Source: an uncultured bacterium (GTDB lineage: Bacteria > Bacteroidota > Bacteroidia > Bacteroidales > CAIWKO01). From it: DNA of 41,925 nucleotides. This document shows, piece after piece, positions 15,362 to 23,700 of this stretch. The notes under the pieces were generated by a model. The model was given only the letters and a program-made list of their open reading frames with translations. It did not search any database and was not told where the DNA came from. Both the position numbers and the translations under genes were made by a program. Every line of letters begins with the position of its first letter. Within the stretch, counting starts at the first letter, position 1. The stretch lies in assembly GCA_903862465.1 (NCBI GenBank), contig CAIOYH010000190.1, positions 1 to 41,925 of the forward strand, written 5' to 3'.

Positions 15362-17371
15362 ATGCTCATGAGATTATTATTAGCCATATTGTTTGTTTCT
15401 ATTGTTTCACATGAGGTGTATTCACAAGGATATCGGGGGCGTGTCCGAGATTTGAATCCCTACACCGATGCAATCTACGACGGAAGACCAAAAGGAAAGT
15501 TCTTCGCATTAAACCATTTTGGCGGAGAATTAAAATTGAAAGGCTTTTATAGAGATCAAATCACATGGCGAAACGGCGTAAAGGATAAACAACAATCCAC
15601 AAATATTTCAGGAGGACTTCATTTTAAAGCGGGTGGTTATTTTTGGAATCCGAGCTTCCTTTTATTGGATGTTGACGCTGAATATAATCCCGAAAGCCAT
15701 CATGAACGCTACTTGATTATGCCGGATTTGGGTGAGGTGAACACCATGAAAAATCTCGATATTCGAGCTGTATTTCTGAATCAGAAGAAGGTTACCTTTG
15801 GTGGCAATCTTACTTTTAATGAGAATTACAGCAACAGAGAGAACTTGTCAGATATTCGGTCGAGAAGCAAAAATTATGGTGCTTTTTTGAACATCGTGAA
15901 TAAGTATGCGCCTATTTCAGTGAACTATGATGTGGGGAAATGGTATCAAAAAGAAATACAAACAGGGAGAACTATAAATTGCAATCAGAGTGAGTTGAGA
16001 AGCCGAATACAAACTCGTTTCTCAAAATGGGATTTGCATGATTTGACGTATTCTCATGCTGTTTTTGCACGTGATGATTATGATTTATACAAAAGTAAAA
16101 GCATTACGGATCAACTTATTTTGAACGATGAAGTGCATTTTGATAAAAATAAACACTACCGTCTTAATGTTATCACGAGTGCTTTCGGTAGAAAAATTAG
16201 TTCCAATTATACGCGAATCAGCAATCAAGAAAACTTTATGGCAGAGATGCCTAAGAATTTTAACCTGAATGCCACTTATGCCTTTTATCACATCGAACAA
16301 GATTGGCAAAAACTGAATCAACATAGCATAAATGCTGTTCTTGGACATAAATTGTTCAATAGCTTAAGTACAGATGTTTTTGGCGGATACAATTATTCTT
16401 CCCACAGTCAGTTCAAAGGATCCGAAAGCAAAATAGGTTTTGACGTGCGCTATACGAAAAAGATTTTTTGGAAGGGCAATCTTTGCTTATCCTATAAATT
16501 TGCATATAACCATAAAGACCACGAAAGTTCCTCCACCAGTATCAATGTAATTAATGAGGAATATACATTGACAGATGGCAAAATAACCTTAATTGACAAA
16601 CCGTATATTGAACTTTCGACTTTCAATGTTACGGATATCACAGGAACTATCTTCTATCAAAACAATTTGGATTATATGCTCATCAAGCAAGGGAATTATT
16701 TAGAAATCCAACGTATTCCAGGAGGACAAATCACAAACGGTGGGACGGTTTATATCAGCTATACGTATGTGCAGCCGGGCAATTACCACTATAATTCCGC
16801 CTCGCATGGCTTTGGAGCACGACTTGCTTTCTTTAAAAACATTCTAGAGTTTTATTACAATTATAATGAGCAGGATTATATCAAATTGGTTCGAACTGAG
16901 TTTCTGCAATTAAACACCTTTACACAAAATACCTTGGGAATGCGTGTCAATTATAAGTTTGTTTCGGGTGGCGTGGAGTATGATGATTACAAAAGCAATA
17001 TTGTTCCTTATTATTCCACCAATTACTTTTTGCAATTGCAAGGACACTTTTTCAAGCATTTGGAAGGCTCTTTAAACGGGAATTTGCGGTATATGACTTT
17101 GACAAACGGGCTGATTAAACAAAAGTTTGCAAGTGTTTCGGCTATGCTTTCTTATGCCATACATTCTCGAACAAAGATTAGTATTCAGGGAAGTTATATG
17201 CACGAGGATTATCAAAGTGTGAATTTAGACTTGTTGATGGCAGGGGCAGACGTCACCACTTCGATACGGAAAATGTATTTTTCTTTAGGCTATCAGTTAT
17301 ATAGACGCAATTATTTAAGCGAACAAATCAATTATAATGGTGGATATGTTCAAATTTCACGTAAGTTTTAA
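15362..17371 (+). CDS. Outer-membrane beta-barrel of a porin-cytochrome complex
   Basis: 669 aa with a signal peptide (LLAILFVSIVSHEVYSQ). The mature part is a long series of amphipathic strands with alternating aromatic residues and short turns, and it ends in aromatic Phe (VQISRKF), the usual C-terminal signature of a BAM-inserted barrel. No plug domain or TonB box is visible. It lies between a pentaheme lipoprotein gene (3 bases before) and a nonaheme gene (15 bases after). This order matches porin-cytochrome systems, in which a barrel sheathes cytochromes to pass electrons across the outer membrane. The role is inferred from context and fold; the sequence itself is not a recognised MtrB or OmbB. 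Confidence 0.75.
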   Translation: MLMRLLLAILFVSIVSHEVYSQGYRGRVRDLNPYTDAIYDGRPKGKFFALNHFGGELKLKGFYRDQITWRNGVKDKQQSTNISGGLHFKAGGYFWNPSFLLLDVDAEYNPESHHERYLIMPDLGEVNTMKNLDIRAVFLNQKKVTFGGNLTFNENYSNRENLSDIRSRSKNYGAFLNIVNKYAPISVNYDVGKWYQKEIQTGRTINCNQSELRSRIQTRFSKWDLHDLTYSHAVFARDDYDLYKSKSITDQLILNDEVHFDKNKHYRLNVITSAFGRKISSNYTRISNQENFMAEMPKNFNLNATYAFYHIEQDWQKLNQHSINAVLGHKLFNSLSTDVFGGYNYSSHSQFKGSESKIGFDVRYTKKIFWKGNLCLSYKFAYNHKDHESSSTSINVINEEYTLTDGKITLIDKPYIELSTFNVTDITGTIFYQNNLDYMLIKQGNYLEIQRIPGGQITNGGTVYISYTYVQPGNYHYNSASHGFGARLAFFKNILEFYYNYNEQDYIKLVRTEFLQLNTFTQNTLGMRVNYKFVSGGVEYDDYKSNIVPYYSTNYFLQLQGHFFKHLEGSLNGNLRYMTLTNGLIKQKFASVSAMLSYAIHSRTKISIQGSYMHEDYQSVNLDLLMAGADVTTSIRKMYFSLGYQLYRRNYLSEQINYNGGYVQISRKF

Positions 17372-17386
17372 TCTAAAACGACAGCT

Positions 17387-18262
17387 ATGAGTGGTGTTCA
17401 ATTATTCTTTTATGTGTTGTTTTTGGGTTTCGGATGGAATTCGCCTCAACTCAAACAAACGAAGGCGGAGTGCTTGGATTGTCATAAGCAGCTTGTCGCA
17501 GAAAAAGTGATACATCCCGTGGCTGAAGGTTGCGACAATTGCCATGTTGCTAACGGCAAGGAGCATCCTCAACCAAAAATAATTGGATTTTCGTTGGCTG
17601 ATACGGTTCCGAATTTATGTTTTACATGCCATGATGAATTGAAGACTACCATACAGTCGTCGGCAGTAACACATGGGGCGGTGCGCTCAAAAAAATCGTG
17701 CACATCTTGCCATTCACCTCACTCATCGCCTAACGATAAAATGCTTTTGGCTGATGGAAAAGACTTATGTTTGAGTTGTCATAATAAAATTATTACTACC
17801 GATAGTATTCAAATTCCAAATATGAAATCCCTGCTCGATAATAGCAAAGTGATACATGGTGCCATAGATGCAGGAGGATGCATTGCTTGTCATAATCCTC
17901 ACGCTTCGAATCATCAGTTTCTGTTGAAAGAAAACTTCCCGCAAGGAATTTATGCCGAAGGAAAAACAGAAAATTATACTTTATGTTTTACATGCCACGA
18001 TAGTCAACTATTGACCGAAGCCACCACAACAAGTGCCACTCAATTTAGAAATGCAGACAAGAACCTGCATTTTGTGCATCTGCAAGGCAAAAAAGGTAGA
18101 GCTTGCACGGTCTGCCATAATGTGCATGGGTCAGCTAATATGCATCTATTAAATGATGCTACAACTTTTGGCAATTGGCAGATGCCCATCCGCTATAAAC
18201 CTGTGGAGGGAGGCGGTTCGTGCTACCCGGGATGCCATGGGGAAAGAGCGTACAAGAATTAA
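17387..18262 (+). CDS. Nonaheme c-type cytochrome, last gene of the porin-cytochrome operon
   Basis: 291 aa with a short N-terminal hydrophobic segment (VQLFFYVLFLGFGW), a weak signal peptide with no lipobox. Eight CXXCH sites are seen (CLDCH, CDNCH, CFTCH, CTSCH, CLSCH, CIACH, CFTCH, CTVCH), plus a ninth CX3CH site, CYPGCHG, eight residues from the C-terminus. Repeated CHxPH(A/S)S segments mark the doubled CXXCH type. The C-terminal CX3CHG resembles those of the 563-aa and 1761-aa cytochromes. Expected to be the periplasmic or external electron partner of the barrel; which side cannot be decided here. Confidence 0.85.
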   Translation: MSGVQLFFYVLFLGFGWNSPQLKQTKAECLDCHKQLVAEKVIHPVAEGCDNCHVANGKEHPQPKIIGFSLADTVPNLCFTCHDELKTTIQSSAVTHGAVRSKKSCTSCHSPHSSPNDKMLLADGKDLCLSCHNKIITTDSIQIPNMKSLLDNSKVIHGAIDAGGCIACHNPHASNHQFLLKENFPQGIYAEGKTENYTLCFTCHDSQLLTEATTTSATQFRNADKNLHFVHLQGKKGRACTVCHNVHGSANMHLLNDATTFGNWQMPIRYKPVEGGGSCYPGCHGERAYKN

Positions 18263-18361
18263 TATCCAAATTCCAAGGTTTGCCACTACGAAGAAAACCA
18301 CTAAGGCACAAAGACACTAAGACATAAAGCGACTTGGAGCTTGGTATTTGGAATTTAATCC
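18263..18361. repeat. Dispersed CACTAAG / CTTGGAGCTTGG repeat fragment
   Basis: This short gap between converging genes contains CCACTAAGGCACAAAGACAC followed by TAAGACATAAAG and CTTGGAGCTTGGTATTTGGA. The same fragments occur around 6266-6371 and, diverged, around 35207-35380. It looks like a genome-wide intergenic repeat. No terminator hairpin is evident. Confidence 0.5.
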
Positions 18362-19312
18362 TTACAATATCTCCAACTCAAACCATCCTTTTCCCGTTTC
18401 GTCGGGGTTATACACTTTAAGCATTTTGTTGGTTATGTCGCCTAGGTTGGTGGCAAGGATGGTGATACGGGTGCCCGGCAATACCAATTGATACAATGTT
18501 TCGGGCACTTTTCCCTTCATCAGTGTTATATAAAAAATCAAAGCGGTTATGCCTTTGTTGGTTATTTTTAGTTGACTTGTGGCAGCAAAAGTACGTTTGC
18601 AAATAAATTTCGACTTTAATGCTTTCACATGTCCTGTGAAAACAACTTGTTCCCGACGCATGATGGCTTCCTTGTCGAAATAAGGTGTCAATTTTTTCGG
18701 ATTAGAGGCATATTGACTTATGAAAATGCCCAAATTGGCATATTGCGCAATGCACATCGCCACCCGCGCCTGCTCCAATGTATTGCTTAAATTTGCCACC
18801 ATAGATTTGTTGCCATCCTGACCGGAATTTGCTGTTGATATCATTGTATAAAAATCTTCAATATCTGCTTTAACTGTAGCCAACAAAGGGTCGCTGCCAA
18901 TGGCTATGCCAAGTGCTGCCACGTGTTCTATACGCAGCAGTTGCTTGCCTTTTTGGAACGGTTTGCGAAACTTTGGCAGCAGTTTTTTATACTCAGGCGT
19001 GCCTCTGCGATACACGTTTTGAAACGCTATGTCCCAGTCGCGAATCTTAGTGCTGCTAAGCTCTTTCAGCAGTTGTTTACGGCTCAACGTGCTACCTTCT
19101 TTGATACCGCCTTGCACATCCCATTTGGCATAAGCCTCTTCGTAAGCCTCGTGAATCGGATGATAGGAAGCATAGAGCGCAGCCACAAAAGGTATGTCAA
19201 TTCCGGCAAAAAGAGCGGCATCGTGATAGATGGATATCTGTTTTGCTTTGGAGTAACTGCCTTTGGTGGCATTCAAAATTGGATTGACTATAAAACGCCA
19301 GAGTTTGCTCAT
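18362..19312 (-). CDS. Hypothetical protein, 316 aa
   Basis: I do not recognise the family. There is no signal peptide or membrane segment. The N-terminal two thirds look mostly helical (IYHDAALFAGIDIPFVAAL, then basic stretches KFRKPFQKGKQ). The C-terminal ~90 residues are richer in beta-strand (GTRITILATNLGD, GKGWFELEIL) and may form a separate small domain. It is alone on the minus strand between the porin-cytochrome operon and a repeat-rich spacer, with a perfect -7 element 49 bases upstream. Its position near cytochrome genes does not by itself imply a link. Confidence 0.7.
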   Translation of the reverse strand: MSKLWRFIVNPILNATKGSYSKAKQISIYHDAALFAGIDIPFVAALYASYHPIHEAYEEAYAKWDVQGGIKEGSTLSRKQLLKELSSTKIRDWDIAFQNVYRRGTPEYKKLLPKFRKPFQKGKQLLRIEHVAALGIAIGSDPLLATVKADIEDFYTMISTANSGQDGNKSMVANLSNTLEQARVAMCIAQYANLGIFISQYASNPKKLTPYFDKEAIMRREQVVFTGHVKALKSKFICKRTFAATSQLKITNKGITALIFYITLMKGKVPETLYQLVLPGTRITILATNLGDITNKMLKVYNPDETGKGWFELEIL

Positions 19313-19360
19313 TTCTACATGGATTTATAAAAAAAGGAATTGATTTTTCTATATTTTCGG

Positions 19361-19368
19361 CAAAGATA
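19361..19368 (-). promoter_or_regulatory. -7 element of the 316-aa gene
   Basis: TATCTTTG on the minus strand, a perfect TAnnTTTG, 49 bases upstream of the ATG at 19312. Confidence 0.5.
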
Positions 19369-19536
19369 TAATATAGTTTTGATACACGGGCTATATTTTT
19401 CATAATAATATATCCTGATTATCTGATGATGAGCTATTGTCAGCGACAAATTACACAAAATGAGAATGTTTTTTCATATTACAGTTTGAAAATAAATAAA
19501 TTTATATGAATGTATCGTGAGCTAAAATAGGAACAA

Positions 19537-19823
19537 TTAAATTCATGTGGATATATATATTCGCGTCATAAGAATAAATGAATACACGTGTAGATATAGC
19601 TTCACGATATGTGAATTGATATGTACATATGTCCACATAACATAATGAAACGAAAACAACCGCGAACACATGTATATATACAATAACAAATATATATGTA
19701 ATGCGTACACGTGTATATATATATTAGCTAATAGCGATTTAATGTGCACACATGTATTCATGTGTTATCATTATGTGGATAAATATGAACACATCATTTT
19801 ATCTTTTATCTCGTCACAAAAAA
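19537..19823. repeat. 41-bp-periodic array of ACAYRTGT palindromes
   Basis: Five perfect or near-perfect palindromes occur exactly 41 bases apart: ACACGTGT at 19584, ACATATGT at 19625, ACACATGT at 19666, ACACGTGT at 19707 and ACACATGT at 19748. Degenerate copies fit the same phase at 19543 (TCATGTGG) and 19789 (ACACATCA). The core is usually followed by ATATATA, while the rest of each unit is diverged. A further palindrome TTCAC-GATAT-GTGAA at 19601-19615 sits half a period after one core. The region is AT-rich, and the open frames crossing it have no coding character. It could be a multi-site operator or iteron-like binding region. Confidence 0.75.
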
Positions 19824-19925
19824 ATAAAACGCCTCATTTGATATTATTCTCTCCGAAAAACATGTAAAATTATATCGCTACGCGGAATATCGAACGGCAA
19901 TTATAGCCGATGGTCTCAATGAATC

Positions 19926-20015
19926 AAATTGATGATGTACCATTGGGACAAAGCAAGTCATATATCCAACAATAGCATTGAAAGTACAATGAAATGGATT
20001 TATTTATCGCGATAG
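19926..20015 (+). pseudogene. Possible IS66-type transposase remnant
   Basis: One frame from 19926 encodes YHWDKASHISNNSIESTMKW followed by IYLSR and a stop. IS66-family TnpC proteins carry a block of the form WDKL..Y...L.NN.iEN.mRp.alGRKN near the C-terminus, and the spacing of WDK, SNN and IE fits. The fragment has stops on both sides and no inverted repeats were found. The match is short and could be chance. Confidence 0.3.
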
Positions 20016-20055
20016 CAAAGAAGAAATATGAAAAAGATTGCGTTAGATTTCTCCG

Positions 20056-20760
20056 CTAATCTTTTATGCAACGAATGGAAAGTCCGTAGTGTTTTTTATA
20101 CGTGAAACGGCAAAAATGCGGCAAGCTAAACGTTAGATATCTGCACCACACCAAATCGGTGTCATATTCGCAGGGCGTGGTGGACCATAATTCGGTATAA
20201 AGCCCCAAAAATGTATAACAACTATGATATTGTCTGCCTGCCGGCAGCGCATTAAATCCGCTTTCGGAAGGAGATATTTCAGAGTAATCGCCATTTCGGG
20301 TATTGATAGCCATCACATTTGGGCTGTTCCAATGTTCGGTTCCCGATTCTTTCAGTTTGCCGCCTGCCACCATCTTTCCGCCCAAAAAATTGCACAACAT
20401 TTCCCACTCCAAATCCGTGGGCACATGGGTTCCGGTGGGGCACACCTTGCGGTCGTCAACCACCACATAATAATTATACATACGTCCATATTCCTGAGCA
20501 ATCGCTTCATTGTTGTTGTAGTTGCAATAGGCAGGGGTTTTCAATTTTGTCCATGCAATGGTATCCGTAACCAATACGATGGGGTCGCCATTATTATATT
20601 TGGTCACTTTCAGGTTCTCTTTCAACCACATCTGGTCGCCAATGGTAACGGTATGATATACGTTGCCGTCGATATCCACTATAACGCCTTCAGTTTTTGT
20701 CTGCGAAAAACATACGATTGGAAGGAGCAAAGAGGCTAATAATATTAAAAGGTTTTTCAT
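20056..20760 (-). CDS. Secreted Fibrobacter major paralogous domain protein (TIGR02145-like)
   Basis: 234 aa from the ATG at 20760; the frame is open further upstream, but that part overlaps the end of the previous gene and lacks a signal peptide. The signal peptide is NLLILLASLLLPIVCFSQ. The body shows the hallmarks of the Fib_succ_major family: IDGNVYHTVTIGDQMWLKEN followed by LKVTKYNNGDPI, GRMYNYYVV, CPTGTHVPTDLEWEML, SPSESGFNALPAGRQY and a C-terminal SIRCIKD. The family is abundant in surface proteins of Fibrobacteres and Bacteroidota and has no established biochemical activity. It lies 31 bases after the giant cytochrome gene in the same direction, probably the third gene of that unit. 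Confidence 0.85.
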   Translation of the reverse strand: MKNLLILLASLLLPIVCFSQTKTEGVIVDIDGNVYHTVTIGDQMWLKENLKVTKYNNGDPIVLVTDTIAWTKLKTPAYCNYNNNEAIAQEYGRMYNYYVVVDDRKVCPTGTHVPTDLEWEMLCNFLGGKMVAGGKLKESGTEHWNSPNVMAINTRNGDYSEISPSESGFNALPAGRQYHSCYTFLGLYTELWSTTPCEYDTDLVWCRYLTFSLPHFCRFTYKKHYGLSIRCIKD

Positions 20761-20791
20761 ATCCTGCTGATTTATTTTTTTAATATTATGG

Positions 20792-23700
20792 TTAATTATA
20801 TGCGGGATTATAAGATTTTCCACCACCATGAGAGGTTCCATGGCAGGTTACATTGCAAGTGTTTGCAGCGGTTCCGGCAGCATGCACAAAGGCGGCTTGC
20901 GTGTTTGTGGTTACTGCCGTGATGCAGGCTCCCCCTGTTTGATTTCTGCTAAAATTAATAAGATGCAACTGCTCGCTTCCGTGCGAATCATGGCAAATAT
21001 AGCATCCTTCCTGAGTTTTATTCGCCACGTGATAATAATGATATCCATAGCGCGAGCTTGTGTTGCCAGAGATATAAGAAGCCGCTTGATGGCATTTGGT
21101 ACAGAAATCGGTGGTGGAAGTATTCACGGCATTATGCACAGATTTATATCCTGAGTTACCCCCTGTTCCGGCATCTAAAATATGCAGGTTTTGCGAGCCA
21201 TGCGGACCGCGACCATAGCCCGCCGTAGCATTTTGGTTGTCGTTATGGCAATCCGTACAATACATTCTTGAGGTATAAGAATAACCCGTTTGGAAGGTAG
21301 CTGCATTGATGTTTAAGTTAGTCCCGGCGGCTATTATAGGATGAAAAGAAGCATTGCTTGGATTAAACTCTTGTGCCATATCGCGCGAATCGGCAATTTG
21401 GGTGTTGGTTCCGCCTGTAGTCAGTTTCTTGAGTCCATCCACGGCATCAGCAGTTCCTGACCATCCCGCAGGCAAATAGCTGGGCAAAGTGGTGTAGCTA
21501 GAGTGGCATTTAAAACAAACTTGATATTCATAGGTGGCGTTATCCAGATAGGTGAATCCGGTGGGTGCGCCTGCACCCGTGTATATAGGGTTCACACCCG
21601 AAGCACCTATCAATTCGTTATAAATGGTGGGTGCCACGGTAGCCGTGTATGCTTTTGCACTATGCGGATTATGGCAATCCACGCATTCCACATGACGGTT
21701 GGCGCCACCAAAGGAGGTGCCCAAATATTCTTCATTGGTGTGTTTTCTGTACGATGCCGTTACGTCGTGCTTTCTAATTGCCGTTGCGGTATTGGTGTTT
21801 GCAAACGAAAGGTGAACCTTAACTGATGCTTCTCCACCCGCACCATGACACGAAAAACAGAAGCCTTCTTCCTCATTCGTCACATCAGTACCGGTGCCCA
21901 AACCTGTGTAATCGTATGGTGCCAACAAGGTGCTTTTGTTCGAACCATGTCCATTATCATGACAATCCATGCAGGTGTAAGGATGGGCTTTGTGTGCCGA
22001 GGCAGTCCACAAAGTTTTATTAAAGATAGGAACAGTAACATTATCAGAAAACGGAGTAACATCGCCACCTGCCCCATCAGCATCGTGACAATTTATGCAG
22101 AAGTTTTCTACCGAAGATTGAACTAAGGGATTATAGGTAATCACTTTCAGGTAGCCCGAATCAGGGTCCATCAGCTTCACGGCGCCTCTCATGTGGTCGC
22201 CCATATAATGACACAAAATACAATCCGTAGCATTGGGCACCGAGCCCGTTACGTGATGAGAAGTGCGCTTAAAATCTCCACCCAAACCCGTACCATTACC
22301 ATTGGCATCCACAATTTGTCTTCTCCCTCCCGAAGGACCTACGCCTGCTTTATCCGTAATTGCTTTATGACAATCCAAACAATTGGTTTGTGCATAAAAA
22401 GCATCTTCATGCGGATGGCAGGTGATGCAAGTCTGCGTTGCAGGAACGTGACGAGCATCGCTAGTAACACCCGAAGTATTGGAGTAATGATCTGTTGCGG
22501 TATGGCATGCTTCGCAAACGCCTGTAAACGGACTAGATGCTGCACCATAATCTGAGCCGGAAGCCCGAGCCACAAACACCACGGGTTTCAAACCGCTATT
22601 AGGAGTATTGATAGTGTCGCGAATAAGCATGATGTTGGTCAACCCAGCTTTATGCGTGATATGACAGGTGATACAACTCATCCCTTCGTGAACCAAACTC
22701 CTACGAGGAGCTAAGGAAACGTGGCATTTCTTGCACAAATCATCACTATAATTCATGCGAAGAATATAACCATCCGTAGAAGTGGAATTATGAGGCTGAT
22801 GACAACTGGAACATTCTACTTTGGCAGTTAATAACGTCATGGGAGTTTGAGGACTAGAAAAGAAACGTGGGTCAGAACCATTATACGTAAGCCCAACCGG
22901 ATGGCTACCGATATTTACACCGGGATTATCAACATAACGACCTACATTGCGCACCGAATGACATTCTTTACATAGCGCATCACCATCATTCGGCATACGC
23001 AAAAAGTTGGGAGAAGCAACCGAATGTTGATTATGGCAGGTGGAACAGATAAAATGATTATTGTCTAAACGCGTAAGCATATCCGTGTTGGCAGGAAGGC
23101 TTGCGCCATATTTATAATTCACCGCTAAGGCATCCCAAGTATGCGATGTTCCACTAACACCGGGAACCGCTTTCATAGCATTATCCATCGGGTTTTGATA
23201 CGCAGTACCTGCCGGATTATGGCAACTGATGCACAAATTGGCATTGCCATTCACAATGGCAAGTGCGGTTCCGTAAGATGTATGGGTGATATGACATTGG
23301 CTGCAACTATTATGAGGTACAGTTACGCTCACAGCTAAACTGGGTGTAGAACTTGTGCTGCACGAATTGGTCGCATATACGGTAATATTACCATTCTGTC
23401 CACCAATGCCGGTAGTAACCACTATAGAATTAGTTCCATTTCCTGATGTGATTGTCCATCCGGTAGGCACTGTCCAAGTGTAACTAGTTGCTCCGGTCAT
23501 TGCTGTAATGCTATAGAGAACTCCCGTTTGCATTGGAGCAACAACGGGAGCACCTGTAATTGTGCCCGGAGAACCTAAAAGCGGAATTAAGGTTATGGTT
23601 TTGGCATACGAACTGCTTACGCATCCTGTAGTGCTGTTTCTGACTGTTACTGTATAATTATAGGTTCCTCCAATGGCTCCGGCAGGTACAACTAATACAA

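Noticed and set aside
19543-19867. Small open frames on both strands in the AT-rich spacer
   Set aside because: Low-complexity Tyr/Ile/His-rich translations of the 41-bp palindromic array, with no start context.
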